The translations under genes and the position numbers were made by a program. This document shows positions 40,638-49,080 of a DNA stretch of 64,000 bases, piece by piece. How positions within the stretch are numbered: the first letter of the stretch is position 1; the number at the start of each line of letters is the position of its first letter. The notes below the pieces were generated by a model. The model did not search any database. It saw nothing but the letters and a program-made list of their open reading frames with translations, and was not told the origin of the DNA. This DNA is from Orrella daihaiensis. GTDB lineage: Bacteria > Pseudomonadota > Gammaproteobacteria > Burkholderiales > Burkholderiaceae_B. The stretch spans positions 868,001 to 932,000 of the forward strand of contig NZ_CP063982.1 in assembly GCF_022811525.1 (NCBI RefSeq). Direction: 5' to 3'.

Positions 40638-41510
40638 TTAGCTGCGTTTGGCTTGTCGCATAGCCGTTGCCGTACAACCGGCGCTTGCCGCCATGATGCA
40701 GCCAATGGCCAGTATTTGTGCCAAGCTGAGTGTTTCACTCAGAATGATAGCGCCAGCAATCGCTCCAAACATCGGTTCAACACTCACCGTCACCCCAAAG
40801 GTTTTAGTGGGGAGGTAGCGCAGCGCATGCATCTCAAGCGTGTAGGGAATGGCTGAAGACAAAAGTCCAACGAATAGGCCGGTGGCCAGTAAGCTGGGAT
40901 TTAAAAGCTCTGCGCCAGCTTGTGCTATGCCGAAAGGCAAGGCCATGGCCGCTGCTGCCGTCATGCCCAGACCCGTGACTTGTCCGGCGCGTAGATGGCT
41001 CGCGCGTCTGCCAAGTACGATGTAAGCGGCCCAGAAAGCACCGGCACCTAGAGCGAGCACCACACCGGTTGGATCTAACGGTTGGTCAGCACTCAATACG
41101 GGTGTTAGTAGCAAGAGACCGAGAACAGCGAGTGCCGCCCAGAGGAAGTCGACGGCACGCCGTGAGCTAAAGATCGCTAATGCCAGTGGTCCAGTGAACT
41201 CGATAGCGATTGCCACGCCAACGGGCAGGGTGTCCAGTGCAGCGTAAAACAGCAAATTCATCATGGCCAGCATGGCACCGTAGGGCAAGATCCGCTGCCA
41301 ATCAGCTCTAGAGGTCACCCAGCGCCATGGGCGAAACCAAATCAGCAGGATCATGGCACCGGTTGTGATTCGATATGCCGCAGTTCCCAAAGGGCCAACC
41401 GAACTAAAAAGTGTTTTTGCCAGCGAGGCACCGAACCCGATCGACAACATGGCACCCATGACCGCGAGCACGGAAAATAGGATTTGTCGTTGGCTGGTGT
41501 TCTCGGGCAT
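40638..41510 (-). CDS. EamA/RhtA-like inner-membrane transporter (DMT superfamily)
   Basis: The 290-residue protein has about ten hydrophobic helices in two EamA repeats, e.g. LLFYAALDTLPVGVAIAIEF and the second-half YTLEMHALRYLPTKTFGV. It resembles RhtA, the threonine/homoserine exporter of E. coli. The ATG at 41510 is chosen; the open frame reaches back into the tRNA-Arg gene. The start lies 10 bp beyond the tRNA 3' end on the same strand, so they may share a transcript. The exported compound is unknown. Confidence 0.87.
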   Translation of the reverse strand: MPENTSQRQILFSVLAVMGAMLSIGFGASLAKTLFSSVGPLGTAAYRITTGAMILLIWFRPWRWVTSRADWQRILPYGAMLAMMNLLFYAALDTLPVGVAIAIEFTGPLALAIFSSRRAVDFLWAALAVLGLLLLTPVLSADQPLDPTGVVLALGAGAFWAAYIVLGRRASHLRAGQVTGLGMTAAAAMALPFGIAQAGAELLNPSLLATGLFVGLLSSAIPYTLEMHALRYLPTKTFGVTVSVEPMFGAIAGAIILSETLSLAQILAIGCIMAASAGCTATAMRQAKRS

Positions 41511-41520
41511 GCTGTTCTGA

Positions 41521-41597
41521 TGGCGCCCCCGGCGTGACTCGAACACGCAACCACCCGCTTAGAAGGCGGGTGCTCTATCCAGTTGAGCTACGGGGAC
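41521..41597 (-). tRNA. tRNA-Arg (TCT anticodon)
   Basis: The minus-strand sequence folds into a full cloverleaf. The acceptor GTCCCCG pairs with CGGGGGC (one G-U). The anticodon stem CCCGC/GCGGG carries loop CTTCTAA with TCT, and the T-loop is TTCGAGT. CCA is encoded at 41523-41521. A minus-strand TAAAAT -10-like box lies at 41609-41614, about 12 bp upstream. Confidence 0.96.
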
Positions 41598-41679
41598 AAA
41601 GATTGAGCATTTTAACCACCGAATCAAAGCTCTGCTGTGTTAGGCTTGGACTCTGGTATTTATTCGGTGTTTGCTGAGC

Positions 41680-42303
41680 ATGACAGAGTTTTTTGCAGTT
41701 CACCCTACTAACCCACAGCCCAGAGCGATGAGCCAGGCTGCAGCGTTGATCGCCGATGGTGGGGTGCTGGCTATTCCAACCGATTCTGGTTATGCCCTGG
41801 TGGCTCATCTCGATGACAAACAGGCCGCTGATGAGTTGAGGCGCTACCGCGGTCTGAATTCGCGGCATCATCTGACTTTATTGTGCCGTGATTTGTCAGA
41901 AATCGGTCAGTTTGCCAAAGTCGACAATCAGCAGTACAGGCTTTTAAAGCATGCGACGCCTGGGCCATGGACCTTTATTCTGGCCGCCTCCCGAGAGGTA
42001 CCTAAACGAGTGTCGCATCCATCACGTAAAACAATTGGCATACGGGTACCCAATCATCCGGTCACGGGCGCCTTGCTCGAACTTGTGGGCGCACCGGTAT
42101 TGGCCACGACCTTGATATTGCCCGGCCAGGATGCGCCGCTCGTGGATCCTGAGGATGTGCGTGAGGCTTTTGGCAAACAGCTTGCCGGCATCATTGACGC
42201 TGGCCGGTGTCCCTGGCAACCGACCACGATCGTGGATCTGTCTGGCAGCGCACCCGAAATATTGCGACTTGGCGCGGGCGACCCGGCCAGCATTGGATTA
42301 TGA
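41680..42303 (+). CDS. yciO: YciO-type YrdC/Sua5 family protein
   Basis: The 207-residue protein begins MTEFFAVHPTNPQPRAMSQA, very close to YciO. It carries the YrdC-domain motif VLAIPTDSGYALVAHL, SRHHLTLLCRDLSEIGQF and KTIGIRVPNHPVTGALLEL. It lacks the extra C-terminal domain of Sua5. YciO proteins bind ATP and are related to threonylcarbamoyl-AMP synthases, but their role in t6A formation is weaker or unclear. The ATG at 41680 is preferred over the TTG at 41671. It lies 9 bp upstream of the M50 protease gene. Confidence 0.88.
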   Translation: MTEFFAVHPTNPQPRAMSQAAALIADGGVLAIPTDSGYALVAHLDDKQAADELRRYRGLNSRHHLTLLCRDLSEIGQFAKVDNQQYRLLKHATPGPWTFILAASREVPKRVSHPSRKTIGIRVPNHPVTGALLELVGAPVLATTLILPGQDAPLVDPEDVREAFGKQLAGIIDAGRCPWQPTTIVDLSGSAPEILRLGAGDPASIGL

Positions 42304-42312
42304 GGCAGTGAG

Positions 42313-42972
42313 ATGTCCGGAATGGAAGACTTGATTCAAACGATTGTTTTATATGCCTTGCCAGTGATTTTTGCGATCACGTTACATGAGGCTGCCCACG
42401 GTTATGTGGCCCGTGTGTTCGGTGATCCTACTGCCACCCTCGCGGGCCGAGTGACCTTAAATCCGACCAAGCATATTGATCCGGTGGGCACCATTGCTGT
42501 GCCGTTGGGTATCTTGCTGATGTCAAAACTTTTTGGTGGACCGCCGCTGCTGTTTGGTTGGGCCAAGCCTGTGCCAGTTGACTTTGGTCGACTAAAGAAC
42601 CCCAAGCGAGATATGCGTTGGGTTGCCTTGGCAGGGCCTGCAGCGAATTTGTTCATGGCTGTTTTATGGGCGATGTCTGTGCGCCTGCTGCTAGAGGCAG
42701 GCGCAGGCCGGGAAAGCTTCTGGTTCCAAATGGCAGTCATTGGAATCCAGATCAATCTGGTGTTGATGGCTTTAAACCTCTTGCCATTGTTACCACTCGA
42801 TGGTGGCCGCATTTTGTTTAGCCTGCTACCCAATCAACTAGCCTGGCAGTACGGCAGGCTAGAGCCCTACGGCATGATGATTTTGATTGTGCTGTTGGTC
42901 ACTGGCAGTCTGTGGATGTTTCTGGAGCCTTTTATGGCTTTGGGCCGCTGGATAGTGCAGTTATTTCTCTAG
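42313..42972 (+). CDS. M50 family (site-2) membrane metalloprotease
   Basis: The 219-residue protein has about five to six hydrophobic segments. The zinc motif HEAAH is at residues 25-29, followed by FGDPTATLAGRVTLNPTKH. The second metal-ligand motif NLLPLLPLDGGRI is near residue 160. This is the short S2P subfamily without PDZ domains (Rip/YwhC-like). Such enzymes cut substrates within the membrane. The substrate is unknown. The gene follows yciO closely on the same strand. Confidence 0.9.
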   Translation: MSGMEDLIQTIVLYALPVIFAITLHEAAHGYVARVFGDPTATLAGRVTLNPTKHIDPVGTIAVPLGILLMSKLFGGPPLLFGWAKPVPVDFGRLKNPKRDMRWVALAGPAANLFMAVLWAMSVRLLLEAGAGRESFWFQMAVIGIQINLVLMALNLLPLLPLDGGRILFSLLPNQLAWQYGRLEPYGMMILIVLLVTGSLWMFLEPFMALGRWIVQLFL

Positions 42973-43084
42973 CAGGCAGGCAATGGTCAGTGCGCACGCC
43001 ACGGCATGCTTCCGGTACACTATCAGGACTGAATCGACAGGGTGTCTCGCCTGTCAATAGCCTAACCGTTCCTTGGTATCGATC

Positions 43085-43993
43085 ATGAATTCGTCGTCCT
43101 CTTCCGCTCAGAGTCCCCAGTTTCGGGGCAGCATGGTGGCACTTGTCACGCCCATGCACCCCGATGGCAGTCTCGATTTGGTGAGTTATCGAAATTTGAT
43201 CGATTGGCATGTCACCGAGGGTACCGATGCGCTAGTCGTAGTTGGTACCTCGGGGGAATCCCCCACGGTGGACATGGATGAACACGCCGAATTGATCAAA
43301 GTAGCCGTCGAACACGCCGCGGGTCGAATTCCCGTGATTGCCGGCGTAGGTGCAAATTCCACGGCTGAGGCGATCCACCTGGCCGAGCATGCGAAGAAAG
43401 TCGGTGCCCATGCGGGTTTGTCGGTGGTGCCCTACTACAATAAACCCTCGCAGGAGGGAATGTATCGGCACTTCAAGGCGATCCAGGAAGCAGTTGACTT
43501 GCCAACGATTCTATACAACGTGCCTGGCCGTACCGTCGCAGATATGAGCCATGACACGGTATTGCGGCTTGCCCGAATCCCCGGGATTGTTGGCATCAAG
43601 GATGCCACTGGCGATATCGGCCGTGGCGGTCTTCTTATCCGTGATGTGCCTGAAGGTTTTCAGATATTTAGCGGTGATGACCCAACGGCGGCTGCATTAA
43701 TCATGCTCGGGGGGCATGGCAATATTTCTGTAACTGCAAACGTTGCCCCCAAGGACATGCATGAGCTTTGCCTGGCAGCGGCCAATGGCGATGTCAAAAC
43801 CGTCAGAAGGCTAAACGCAAAGCTTGCATTACTGAATAAGCTGTTGTTTGTTGAGGGCAATCCAGTTCCGGTTAAGTGGGCATTGGCCCAGATGGGTCGC
43901 ATGCCAGGTGGCATCAGACTGCCGCTGTGTGAACTGGGTGCAGCCCATCATGAGCCCCTCAGGGCTGCTCTTGTAGAGGTAGGTTTATTGTGA
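43085..43993 (+). CDS. dapA: 4-hydroxy-tetrahydrodipicolinate synthase
   Basis: From the ATG at 43085 the protein has 302 residues. The Schiff-base lysine is K172 in [14 protein letters not shown], with Y144 in LYNVPGRT and the GTSGE loop at residues 54-58. It condenses pyruvate and aspartate semialdehyde in lysine and diaminopimelate synthesis. A small hairpin (GACAGG 43036-43041 with CCTGTC 43050-43055) lies in the leader; its role is unknown. The stop codon overlaps the bamC ATG by one base, the same dapA-bamC pairing as in E. coli. Confidence 0.96.
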   Translation: MNSSSSSAQSPQFRGSMVALVTPMHPDGSLDLVSYRNLIDWHVTEGTDALVVVGTSGESPTVDMDEHAELIKVAVEHAAGRIPVIAGVGANSTAEAIHLAEHAKKVGAHAGLSVVPYYNKPSQEGMYRHFKAIQEAVDLPTILYNVPGRTVADMSHDTVLRLARIPGIVGIKDATGDIGRGGLLIRDVPEGFQIFSGDDPTAAALIMLGGHGNISVTANVAPKDMHELCLAAANGDVKTVRRLNAKLALLNKLLFVEGNPVPVKWALAQMGRMPGGIRLPLCELGAAHHEPLRAALVEVGLL

Positions 43994-45147
43994 TGACCAG
44001 GCGGTTTGGACACAAAATGACCCCACTGGCCAAGCACTTGTTGATTGCTTTGGTTGCAATGGGCTTGTCTGCTTGCAGCACAGTGAGAGAGACCCTTAGC
44101 GGTGAAAACTCAATTGACTATAAATCTGCCCAGCGAGTCGATCCATTGAGCATACCGCCGGATCTGACGCAAGCTGCCGCTGACCCTCGTTATCGTGCGC
44201 CCGCAAGCGGCTCGACAACGCTTAGCCAGTTTCAGTCTATGAATCAGACTGCAGCAGCGACCACGCAGGGCGCATTGACTCAAGTCGCTGTGTTACCGAG
44301 CTACGCTGGCATCGAAGTCAAACGTGACGGTAACTTACGTTGGTTGGTTGTTGATCAATCACCGGAAGTGCTGTTCCCAAAAATTGAAGAGTTCTGGTAC
44401 GAGAACGGATTTAACCTTGATGTCATCGATCCAAAAGCTGGGATCATGATTACTAACTGGGCCGAAAACCGCGCCAAGATCCCGGAAACTGGTTTACGCG
44501 AGCTTCTTGGTACTTTTCTTGAGACGATATGGGATAGTGGGGAGCGTGAAAAATTCCGTACGATTCTCGAACGCGTAGAAGGTGATCGCACCGAGATTTT
44601 TATCTCTCACGAGCAGATGGTTGAAGTGCTTTATGGCGTCGAGAAGTCTGATGTGCAGTGGGAGCGTGGCGAGGAAGATCCTGGCTTGAACGCTGCAATG
44701 CTCGCCCGCTTGATGGTTTATCTTGGTGAAGATGTCCAACAGGCTCGCGAGAAAATGGCGCAGGCTCAAGAGCAAGCCCTCAAGCCCGAGGTGCAAAACA
44801 ATGTGGCAAGTAATGGGACGATCACGATCGATGAACCGTTCGAACAAGCTTGGCGTCGAGTTGGGCTTGCATTGGATTCAGGCAATTTTGCAGTCGATGA
44901 TCGCAACCGTTCTACTGGCGACTTCTATGTACGCTACGTGGATACTGATACGGGACGCAAGATCGAGGAACCAGGTCTTTTTTCTCGTTTGTTTGGATCC
45001 AAGCCAGCACCTGTGGCCACCCAATACCGCCTGAACTTGAAAGCAGAGGGTGATCGCACAGTGGTTCGAGTCTTCGATGAGCAGGGTGTTGAGCAGACGA
45101 ATGAGACGGCAAACCGTATTTTGACGGTGTTAGCCGAGCGTCTCTAG
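43993..45147 (+). CDS. bamC: outer-membrane assembly lipoprotein BamC
   Basis: The 384-residue protein has a signal sequence ending in the lipobox LSAC, so it is a lipoprotein. An unstructured stretch with SIDYKSAQRVDPLSIPPDLT follows, characteristic of BamC/NlpB. Two helix-grip domains come after it (KRDGNLRWLVVDQSPEVLF and the later ITIDEPFEQAWRRVGLALDS). BamC is part of the BAM complex that inserts outer-membrane beta-barrel proteins. It is translated together with dapA (TGATG overlap). The unit ends at a strong hairpin. Confidence 0.93.
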   Translation: MTRRFGHKMTPLAKHLLIALVAMGLSACSTVRETLSGENSIDYKSAQRVDPLSIPPDLTQAAADPRYRAPASGSTTLSQFQSMNQTAAATTQGALTQVAVLPSYAGIEVKRDGNLRWLVVDQSPEVLFPKIEEFWYENGFNLDVIDPKAGIMITNWAENRAKIPETGLRELLGTFLETIWDSGEREKFRTILERVEGDRTEIFISHEQMVEVLYGVEKSDVQWERGEEDPGLNAAMLARLMVYLGEDVQQAREKMAQAQEQALKPEVQNNVASNGTITIDEPFEQAWRRVGLALDSGNFAVDDRNRSTGDFYVRYVDTDTGRKIEEPGLFSRLFGSKPAPVATQYRLNLKAEGDRTVVRVFDEQGVEQTNETANRILTVLAERL

Positions 45148-45198
45148 GATCTCACCCACATCACAAAGCGATTCAGGCTCGTGTTTGACTGAGCCAAT

Positions 45199-45242
45199 CA
45201 AAACAAATGACCCAAACTGACTGGTTTGGGTCATTTGTTTTG
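45199..45242. terminator. strong bidirectional terminator between bamC and paaE
   Basis: A perfect 19-bp inverted repeat runs from 45199-45217 to 45224-45242 around a 6-base loop (TGACTG). The outer arms are CAAAACAAATGA-type and TCATTTGTTTTG-type, so an A-run on one side and a T-run on the other let it end transcription in both directions. It lies between the convergent 3' ends of bamC and the paa operon. Confidence 0.8.
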
Positions 45243-45300
45243 TAGAGGTATCTTGACTGCCCTTTGGCGCAGGGCAAATAGGTTCGTTCAGACCTTCGGT

Positions 45301-46398
45301 CTACCGCTCGTCGAAACTGACCTTCAAGTGCTTACTGGTTGCTCGCGCCTGGCAGGTCAGTACAAAGCCCTGTTCGACCTCATCACCCTCTAGCGTGAAG
45401 TTCTTGTCCATGGTGGTGCTACCTTCGAGCACTTTTGCGCGGCAGGTGCAGCAGACGCCCGCCTTGCACGAGTAGGGAAGGTCTAGGCCTGCTTCAAGTG
45501 CTGCATCCAACACATGATCCTGATCCGAGAGGTGAATCTCGTGCTCCATGCCATCAAGAATCAGGGTCATGGTGATGTCCTTGGCAGCTTCGGCTTTTTC
45601 TGCAGCGGCGGTCTGTGCGCCCACCGGTTTGGCCCCCTCGGGTAGATTGACAGTAAAGCGTTCTGTCCGAATTCGGTCAGATGCTACGCCAGCTTCGGTC
45701 AGTGCGGTTTCAGTGGCTGTGATCATTTGGTCTGGACCGCAGATAAAGACTTCGTCCATACTGCCAACTGGCAGCAGGGCACTGATGATGTCTTTAACTT
45801 TTTGTCCGTCGATGCGTCCTTGTAGAAGATCAACTTCCTGAGCCTGACGTGACAGCACATGAATCATGGTCAAGCGATCACGAAAGCGGTCTTTCAAATC
45901 CTGAAGCGCTTCGTTAAACATCACACTGGACATACGACGGTTACCGTAGATCAGCGTGAACTTTGAGTCGGGCTGCTCTTCAAGGGTGCTAGCGGCAATG
46001 GAAAGAATTGGTGTGATGCCAGAACCGGCAGCGAAGCCAACGCGGTGAATGGCACGCTTCTTTTTAACCACAAATCGACCATCGGGTGGCATCACGGCAA
46101 TACGGTCGCCGGGCTTGACTGATTGGGCTGCCCAGTTGGAGAACAAGCCACCTTCGACCGGGCGGATGCCGATTTCAAGCTCCCCGAAATTGCGCAAGCG
46201 ACTGCGCGGGCTGCTAATTGAATAATTGCGTCGCACATCCTGGCCGTTGATTTGCGCGCGCAGCGTCAGGAATTGGCCAGGCTCAAAGTCAAATGACGAT
46301 CTGGCGTCGTCTGGGATATCAAACGTGATGGCCACTGCGCCAGCGGCTTCTGGGTTGACACGTTTGACTGATAGTTCTTGGAAACGAGGGGCTGACAT
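45301..46398 (-). CDS. paaE: phenylacetyl-CoA epoxidase reductase subunit PaaE
   Basis: The 365-residue protein has an FAD-binding domain (GQFLTLRAQINGQDVRRNYS with R57-x-Y59-S60), an NAD(P)H-binding domain (AAGSGITPILSIAAS) and a C-terminal plant-type 2Fe-2S ferredoxin domain. The cluster cysteines are in YSCKAGVCCTCRAKV plus the later LTCQA. It passes electrons from NADPH to the PaaABC di-iron oxygenase. It is the last gene of the operon, 17 bp after paaD. Confidence 0.95.
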   Translation of the reverse strand: MSAPRFQELSVKRVNPEAAGAVAITFDIPDDARSSFDFEPGQFLTLRAQINGQDVRRNYSISSPRSRLRNFGELEIGIRPVEGGLFSNWAAQSVKPGDRIAVMPPDGRFVVKKKRAIHRVGFAAGSGITPILSIAASTLEEQPDSKFTLIYGNRRMSSVMFNEALQDLKDRFRDRLTMIHVLSRQAQEVDLLQGRIDGQKVKDIISALLPVGSMDEVFICGPDQMITATETALTEAGVASDRIRTERFTVNLPEGAKPVGAQTAAAEKAEAAKDITMTLILDGMEHEIHLSDQDHVLDAALEAGLDLPYSCKAGVCCTCRAKVLEGSTTMDKNFTLEGDEVEQGFVLTCQARATSKHLKVSFDER

Positions 46399-46415
46399 GG
46401 CTAGCTCTCCACCCT

Positions 46416-46925
46416 TTAATAGGGTTTGAAATAATCAAAAGGCTCGCGACAATCGAGGCACTTGTAGAGTGCTTTGCACGATGTCGAGCCGAATTGTGAA
46501 ATCACAGTTGTATTATTTGAGCCGCATTGTGGGCAAGCTACTGACAACGCTGCAGGTTTGCGTGACAGGTGCACGATATGCTCAGACTGTGTTGTGGTGT
46601 GTGGCGGGGCAATGCCGTACGCGCGCAATTTCTCTTTTGCATGCTCACTTATCCAGTCCGTGGTCCAGGCAGGAGACAACTGAGTAATCACTTTGGCATG
46701 GATGCCTGCGGCTTGCAGCGCCGCATTGACATCGTCTTCGATTTGGCCCATGGCCGGACAACCGCTGTAGGTTGGGGTGATGACAACCTCAACACCGTCG
46801 GCATCCTCGCGAATCTCGCGCAAGACCCCCAGCTCACGCAACGTGATGACGGGGATCTCAGGGTCAGTCAGTGGTTCTAGCACTGCCCAGGCTTTATCGA
46901 CGGTCTGGCTCATCATTGCCTCCAC
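46416..46925 (-). CDS. paaD: PaaD, Fe-S-cluster-assembly-like protein of the phenylacetyl-CoA epoxidase
   Basis: The 169-residue protein has a DUF59/MIP18 domain (LTDPEIPVITLRELGVLREI and VVITPTYSGCPAMGQIEDDV). A C-terminal zinc-ribbon-like part follows with CPQCGSN and the later YKCLDCREPFDYF. PaaD is thought to help mature the metal centres of the epoxidase. The second ATG at 46916 is an alternative start. It is 2 bp from paaC. Confidence 0.93.
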   Translation of the reverse strand: MEAMMSQTVDKAWAVLEPLTDPEIPVITLRELGVLREIREDADGVEVVITPTYSGCPAMGQIEDDVNAALQAAGIHAKVITQLSPAWTTDWISEHAKEKLRAYGIAPPHTTTQSEHIVHLSRKPAALSVACPQCGSNNTTVISQFGSTSCKALYKCLDCREPFDYFKPY

Positions 46926-46927
46926 AC

Positions 46928-47710
46928 TTACCAGGTGGCACCAGGATGAGCGCGCGCCAATCCTTGCATTTCACTTAGCAGGTAGCTCAAATGCTCGGAA
47001 TGAATACCTTGCTTGCCTTGTGGCACGTAACCCTTGACTTCTGGACGTGACAAAGTCGCCTCAGTCAGTGTCTGGTCAATGATTTCTTGCCAGTCATGAC
47101 GAAGCTCAGCGATATCGACTGCGGCACCGGAGGCAAGAGCTTCGGTCTCTAGCTCGCTTGGCACCCAGAACTCAGCGGTGTATGGAAACAGATAGTCCAG
47201 TGCTTTTTGAGCGCGATCGTGCGATTCATCCGTGCCATCCCCAAAGCGAACCACCCAGTCACCGGTGTGTTGTAGGTGATAGCGGCTCTCTTTAATCGAT
47301 TTTTGGGCAATGGCGGCAAGCTCTTCATCTGGCGACTGTCCGAGCCGCTCCCAGACCAATACCATCAGTGCATGGTATAGGAAGTTACGAACGATGGTCG
47401 TGGCGTAGTCACGATCAGCAGCAGCGTAACCCACCAGTGGCCCAAAGTTCGGTAGCTCTAGCAGCGTGTAATTACGGAACTCGGAGTCTGCCCGGAAATA
47501 AGCCAAGGTGTCTTCGGTTGCGTTGCCGCCAATTCGATTGGCTGCCAGTTGATACAACAGGCGAGCCTGGCCAATCAGGTCTAAGCTGACGTTGGCCAAT
47601 GCCAAGTCCTCTTCCAGAATTGGACCATGACCACACCATTCGGCATTGCGCTGGCCGAGTACCACGGCGTTATCGGCCAAATGCAAAAGATATTGAGTTG
47701 GTGCCTTCAT
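46928..47710 (-). CDS. paaC: phenylacetyl-CoA epoxidase structural subunit PaaC
   Basis: The 260-residue protein is a ferritin-like four-helix subunit (YLLHLADNAVVLGQRNAEW, GPILEEDLALANVSLDLIGQ, and ESRYHLQHTGDWVVRFGDGT). It pairs with PaaA but lacks a working di-iron site in the family and supports complex assembly. Its GTG/ATG start overlaps the paaB stop by one base, and paaD follows by 2 bp. Confidence 0.95.
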   Translation of the reverse strand: MKAPTQYLLHLADNAVVLGQRNAEWCGHGPILEEDLALANVSLDLIGQARLLYQLAANRIGGNATEDTLAYFRADSEFRNYTLLELPNFGPLVGYAAADRDYATTIVRNFLYHALMVLVWERLGQSPDEELAAIAQKSIKESRYHLQHTGDWVVRFGDGTDESHDRAQKALDYLFPYTAEFWVPSELETEALASGAAVDIAELRHDWQEIIDQTLTEATLSRPEVKGYVPQGKQGIHSEHLSYLLSEMQGLARAHPGATW

Positions 47711-48006
47711 TACATGTGCCCCACTTCATCCGGAATGTCATAAAAAGTCGGGTGCCGATAAATCTTGTCAGCTGCTGGATCGAACAGTTCACCCTTGTCG
47801 TCAGGGTTGCTAGCAGTGATTTGGACCGAGGGAACAACCCAGATGCTCACACCCTCCTGGCGGCGGGTGTAGACATCACGTGCCATGCGCAATGCTTGCT
47901 GAGCATCGGCTGCATGCAGGCTGCCACAATGTTTGTGTTCCAGTCCTTGCTTGCTACGAATAAATACTTCCCAAAGCGGCCAGTCTTTCAGTGCGGGGGT
48001 GTTCAT
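47710..48006 (-). CDS. paaB: phenylacetyl-CoA epoxidase subunit PaaB
   Basis: The 98-residue protein (family length about 95) begins with a short lead and [20 protein letters not shown], then [20 protein letters not shown] and [15 protein letters not shown]. PaaB is a small bridging subunit needed for epoxidase assembly. It overlaps paaA by 4 bp and paaC by 1 bp, so the three subunits are made in step. Confidence 0.95.
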   Translation of the reverse strand: MNTPALKDWPLWEVFIRSKQGLEHKHCGSLHAADAQQALRMARDVYTRRQEGVSIWVVPSVQITASNPDDKGELFDPAADKIYRHPTFYDIPDEVGHM

Positions 48007-49004
48007 GCTGCCTCCTTATGGGCACGTTGTGCTTGCTTGCGGGCGTAGGCCATGGCGGCATCACGTACCCATTGACCATCGTTGTGTGCCTTCACGCGTG
48101 TAGCCAGACGCTCTTTGTTGCACGGGCCGTTGCCTTCCACGGTGTTCCAGAACTCTTGCCAATCAATCTGACCGAAGTCGTAGTGCTGACGCTCTTCGTT
48201 CCACTTGAGCTCAGGATCGGGTAGGGTGACGCCAAGCACTTTGGCCTGCGGTACGGTGGCGTCGACAAACTTTTGGCGCAGGTCATCATTGCTGATGCGC
48301 TTAATACCCCATTGCATCGCTTGTGCCGAATGTGGGCTATCGGCATCTGGCGGGCCAAACATCGCCAGGCATTTCCACCACCAGCGATTAACCGCGTCTT
48401 GAACCATCTGCTTTTGTTCATCGGTGCCGCGCATCATCACCAGTAGCGCCTCGTAGCCCTGGCGTTGATGGAACGACTCCTCTTTACACACGCGGATCAT
48501 CGCGCGTGAGTAGGGGCCATAGGAACAGCGGCAAAGCGGGATCTGGTTCATGATGGCAGCACCATCGACGAGCCAGCCAATCACGCCAACGTCGGCCCAG
48601 TTCAAGGTGGGGTAATTAAAGATGGAGCTGTATTTGGCCTTGCCGCTATGCAGTGCGTCAATCAGGTCGTCGCGACTTGCGCCCAGGGTCTCGGCTGCTG
48701 AATACAGATACAGGCCGTGACCACCTTCATCCTGGACCTTGGCAATCAGGATTGCTTTGCGCTTAAGGCTTGGTGCCCGTGAAATCCAATTGCCTTCAGG
48801 CAGCATGCCAACCACTTCGCTATGCGCGTGCTGGCTGATCTGGCGCACCAAGGTCTTGCGGTAGGCATCGGGCATCCAGTCTTGTGGTTCGATACGACCA
48901 TCGGCTGCAATGCGTGACTGAAACTTTGCTTCTTCCGGGCTCAGGTTCACTGCAACGGCGGCAGCTTGGTTCTGGCCGGGGATGTCCATGGCTTGTGTGT
49001 ACAT
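48003..49004 (-). CDS. paaA: phenylacetyl-CoA epoxidase catalytic subunit PaaA
   Basis: The 333-residue protein has the ferritin-like di-iron fold with two ExxH motifs: E93-GG-H96 in [15 protein letters not shown] and E176-SF-H179 in [15 protein letters not shown]. It uses O2 to convert phenylacetyl-CoA to the 1,2-epoxide. The ATG at 49004 is preceded by AGGAGAGG at a good distance; the Met at residue 6 is an alternative. It is the first of the paaABCDE block, 76 bp after the thiolase gene. Confidence 0.96.
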   Translation of the reverse strand: MYTQAMDIPGQNQAAAVAVNLSPEEAKFQSRIAADGRIEPQDWMPDAYRKTLVRQISQHAHSEVVGMLPEGNWISRAPSLKRKAILIAKVQDEGGHGLYLYSAAETLGASRDDLIDALHSGKAKYSSIFNYPTLNWADVGVIGWLVDGAAIMNQIPLCRCSYGPYSRAMIRVCKEESFHQRQGYEALLVMMRGTDEQKQMVQDAVNRWWWKCLAMFGPPDADSPHSAQAMQWGIKRISNDDLRQKFVDATVPQAKVLGVTLPDPELKWNEERQHYDFGQIDWQEFWNTVEGNGPCNKERLATRVKAHNDGQWVRDAAMAYARKQAQRAHKEAA

Positions 49005-49080
49005 ATCATCCTCTCCTTGTTTGGCTGGCCCGGACGTGCTTCCCGATGGCCAGTGAGTGCTTATGCTCGGCTAATAATCC

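Noticed and set aside
38285..41597. Possible genomic island bounded by tRNA-His and tRNA-Arg
   Set aside because: No integrase, no repeated tRNA end and only housekeeping genes lie between or beside them.
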